Shown here: positions 19,363-20,787 of the stretch, in pieces
Numbering within the stretch: position 1 is the stretch's first letter
How the letters are laid out: each line of letters begins with the position of its first letter
Source of the DNA: Isohypsibius dastychi
Taxonomy: Eukaryota; Tardigrada; Eutardigrada; Parachela; Isohypsibiidae
Direction of reading: 5' to 3'
DNA: 20,787 nt
NCBI GenBank assembly: GCA_034696485.1
Contig: JAQIWT010000418.1
Coordinates: forward strand, 1 to 20,787
Program-made: the position numbers and the translations under genes
Notes under the pieces: generated by a model
What the model was told of the DNA's origin: nothing
The model's input: only the letters and a program-made list of their open reading frames with translations
The model's database searches: none

Positions 19363-19690
19363 CCCTATGGCTTTTGGTAGAGTCATATTACAAGCATGGA
19401 AAACTACCTTGCTTATATTTAGCTAATATTACGGGCTATGGGATGTAAGAATCAGGTGGGGTCCGCACGACGTAATGGGCAACAACCCAGTCATGAGATG
19501 TTATCAACCTACCTCCAGCCAACGTATGTAAAAACCAATGCTGACCCCACATAGTCTAGGATCAGGAAACTCCATACATCAGCCCACATTCAACTCTCCA
19601 TTATAGCACATTGCTAATATCTGGCTGTGGGAGCCCCATCTCCTCACAGCCAGTATATAGCATATATCATATCTACCAAAAGGCATAGGG
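19363..19690. mobile_element. Foldback element with 19-base terminal inverted repeats (MITE-like)
   Basis: The left end CCCTATGGCTTTTGGTAGA (19363-19381) is the reverse complement of 19672-19690 with one mismatch. Inside are further matching arms: GTGGGGTC near 19456 with GACCCCAC near 19543, and GGGCTATGGGATGTA near 19434 with a partial complement near 19578. The right half holds its own hairpin with a perfect 9-base stem (CTGGCTGTG at 19621, CACAGCCAG at 19645). A related GCTAATAT...GGCT.TGGGA sequence appears once in each half. No transposase is encoded and no clear target-site duplication was found, so a short nonautonomous DNA transposon is the best guess. Confidence 0.5.
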
Positions 19691-20787
19691 TGGTGGGAAG
19701 ACGAAATCATCTATTGATTTTAGGTGGATTTCTTGGGAGATCTATTCAAATGCTAATCATCTAAATTACAGGGAACAGTGCAGTTGATTTTTGTCATTCA
19801 GTCAAAGTGATTTTTTCCTGGCCGACTTCAAATCCTGAACTGTTCTGTTCGCAGCACTTTTTCTCGTTCTTGGTAAAATATTTTTTGGCAATTCGTTGCT
19901 GCATATTTTCTCAATTCATCGATTCAAAATCAAAGCGAAACCAAGAAACGATGATCTAGCAGAAAATACTTTGAAGGGATTTGAAATCTGAGATGATTGA
20001 TTTAAAAATCAAGCCCCTTATATTCTGCAGAAGCGTCGTTTCTCACGAGATAAATTTCGACACTTTCATAACAAGGGGATAATTAATTTCCAATCAGCTG
20101 CTTTTGTTACGCAGACAAATCGACAAATTTTTTGCCTCACGTTGATCAACACTCTTAAAGAAGCAGATAAGATGAGAGCGACAGTCGTAGCTTTAAATTT
20201 CGCGTTATTACATTCTTCGCCAAACAACAGCCACTTGAACGAGTTGTTAGACGGGATTTGATCCGATCCAATCCGTCGCGTTTGACAATTCACCAAAGCA
20301 TCTTCAACTCTGAAAAGCCATGTCTGGTTTTAAAGTCATCTCTCCTCTCCGGTTGCACTAATATTACTAGCTGCTCTATACTTTCATAAAGGCAAAAGTG
20401 CCCAGGGGGTCATCCATGGCGCGGATGACCGATGATTATGAGTATGTATGACAATCATAAGGCGATTCCAAAGTGCGGAAGAATGGACGCGCCAAACTGG
20501 TTCTTGCATAGAGTGAAAAAGGATCTGCACATTTCGAGGGTTTGTGACTTGTGAGATGTGCTGACCACGCTTAGGTACTTGAACGCCATGTTGACCTGAC
20601 CAGACTCGCGAAAGAGGACTTTGAAAATGGGAAGAAAATGATCTCTTTTTCATTGTTGTCTTCTTATATAGGAAGATTTTCCGGAGTCTAATGATGGCCA
20701 TAATGAAGTGCCCGGTGAATATTCTATATGTGCTTTCCATGCATGGAAATAATTTCCAGTATTGGAGATAATAGAATCTCATATAGT
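19691..20787. other. Right-edge stretch without a recognisable gene
   Basis: The longest open frame is 132 codons on the - strand (20384-20782) with no recognisable domain. A shorter - strand frame starting near 20590 has a good Kozak context (CAACATGGC) and about 44 codons, also unrecognised. A perfect 16-base palindrome, TTTCCATGCATGGAAA, lies at 20734-20749. Confidence 0.45.

Noticed and set aside
20384-20782. 132-codon - strand frame at the right edge
   Set aside because: No domain, and a different frame holds a 44-codon ORF with a better start context; neither is supported.

Overview
The window is animal nuclear DNA. Its coding DNA is split by many GT-AG introns, most only 49-124 bases long, and one gene is a latrophilin, a receptor family found in animals. 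Short introns and roughly 40-45% G+C by eye suggest a small-genome invertebrate such as a tardigrade or another ecdysozoan. The species cannot be fixed from the sequence.

Region 1 (1-4211, + strand) is the 3' part of one multi-exon gene whose 5' end lies outside the window. Seventeen exons join in frame to give 1034 codons plus stop. The protein starts with serial copies of a module (RRM fold, Trp-Gly-rich spacer, 33-base WG microexon): one partial and three complete copies. One copy also carries a CCHC zinc knuckle. After a last WG-rich exon the protein changes to a charged coiled coil, then a disordered basic tail with a SILK and an RVxF motif, the paired docking sites of protein phosphatase 1. 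I do not recognise this combination as a named family.

Region 2 (4212-5264) lies between two convergent genes and shows no convincing gene. Region 3 (5265-10352, - strand) is a complete latrophilin-type adhesion GPCR of 1217 residues in eight coding exons. It has a signal peptide, rhamnose-binding lectin domain, Thr-rich linker, HormR, GAIN/GPS, seven membrane helices and a long cytoplasmic tail ending near a PPxY motif. The signal-peptide exon is only 73 coding bases, 1041 bases upstream of the next exon; it was placed by its signal peptide, a perfect donor and matching codon phase. A strong acceptor 53 bases before the ATG implies at least one untranslated exon further upstream.

Region 4 (about 10406-20787) is 10.4 kb without a convincing protein gene. 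The simplest reading is that much of it is 5' intron and regulatory DNA of the latrophilin gene, but this is inference. It holds one well-bounded candidate exon on the - strand (18146-18224), a CpG-richer block with a CCAAT box (16830-17150), a cluster of GATAA sites (13696-13906), a 328-base foldback element with 19-base inverted ends (19363-19690), and a 16-base perfect palindrome (20734-20749). No tRNA, rRNA or CRISPR array was recognised.
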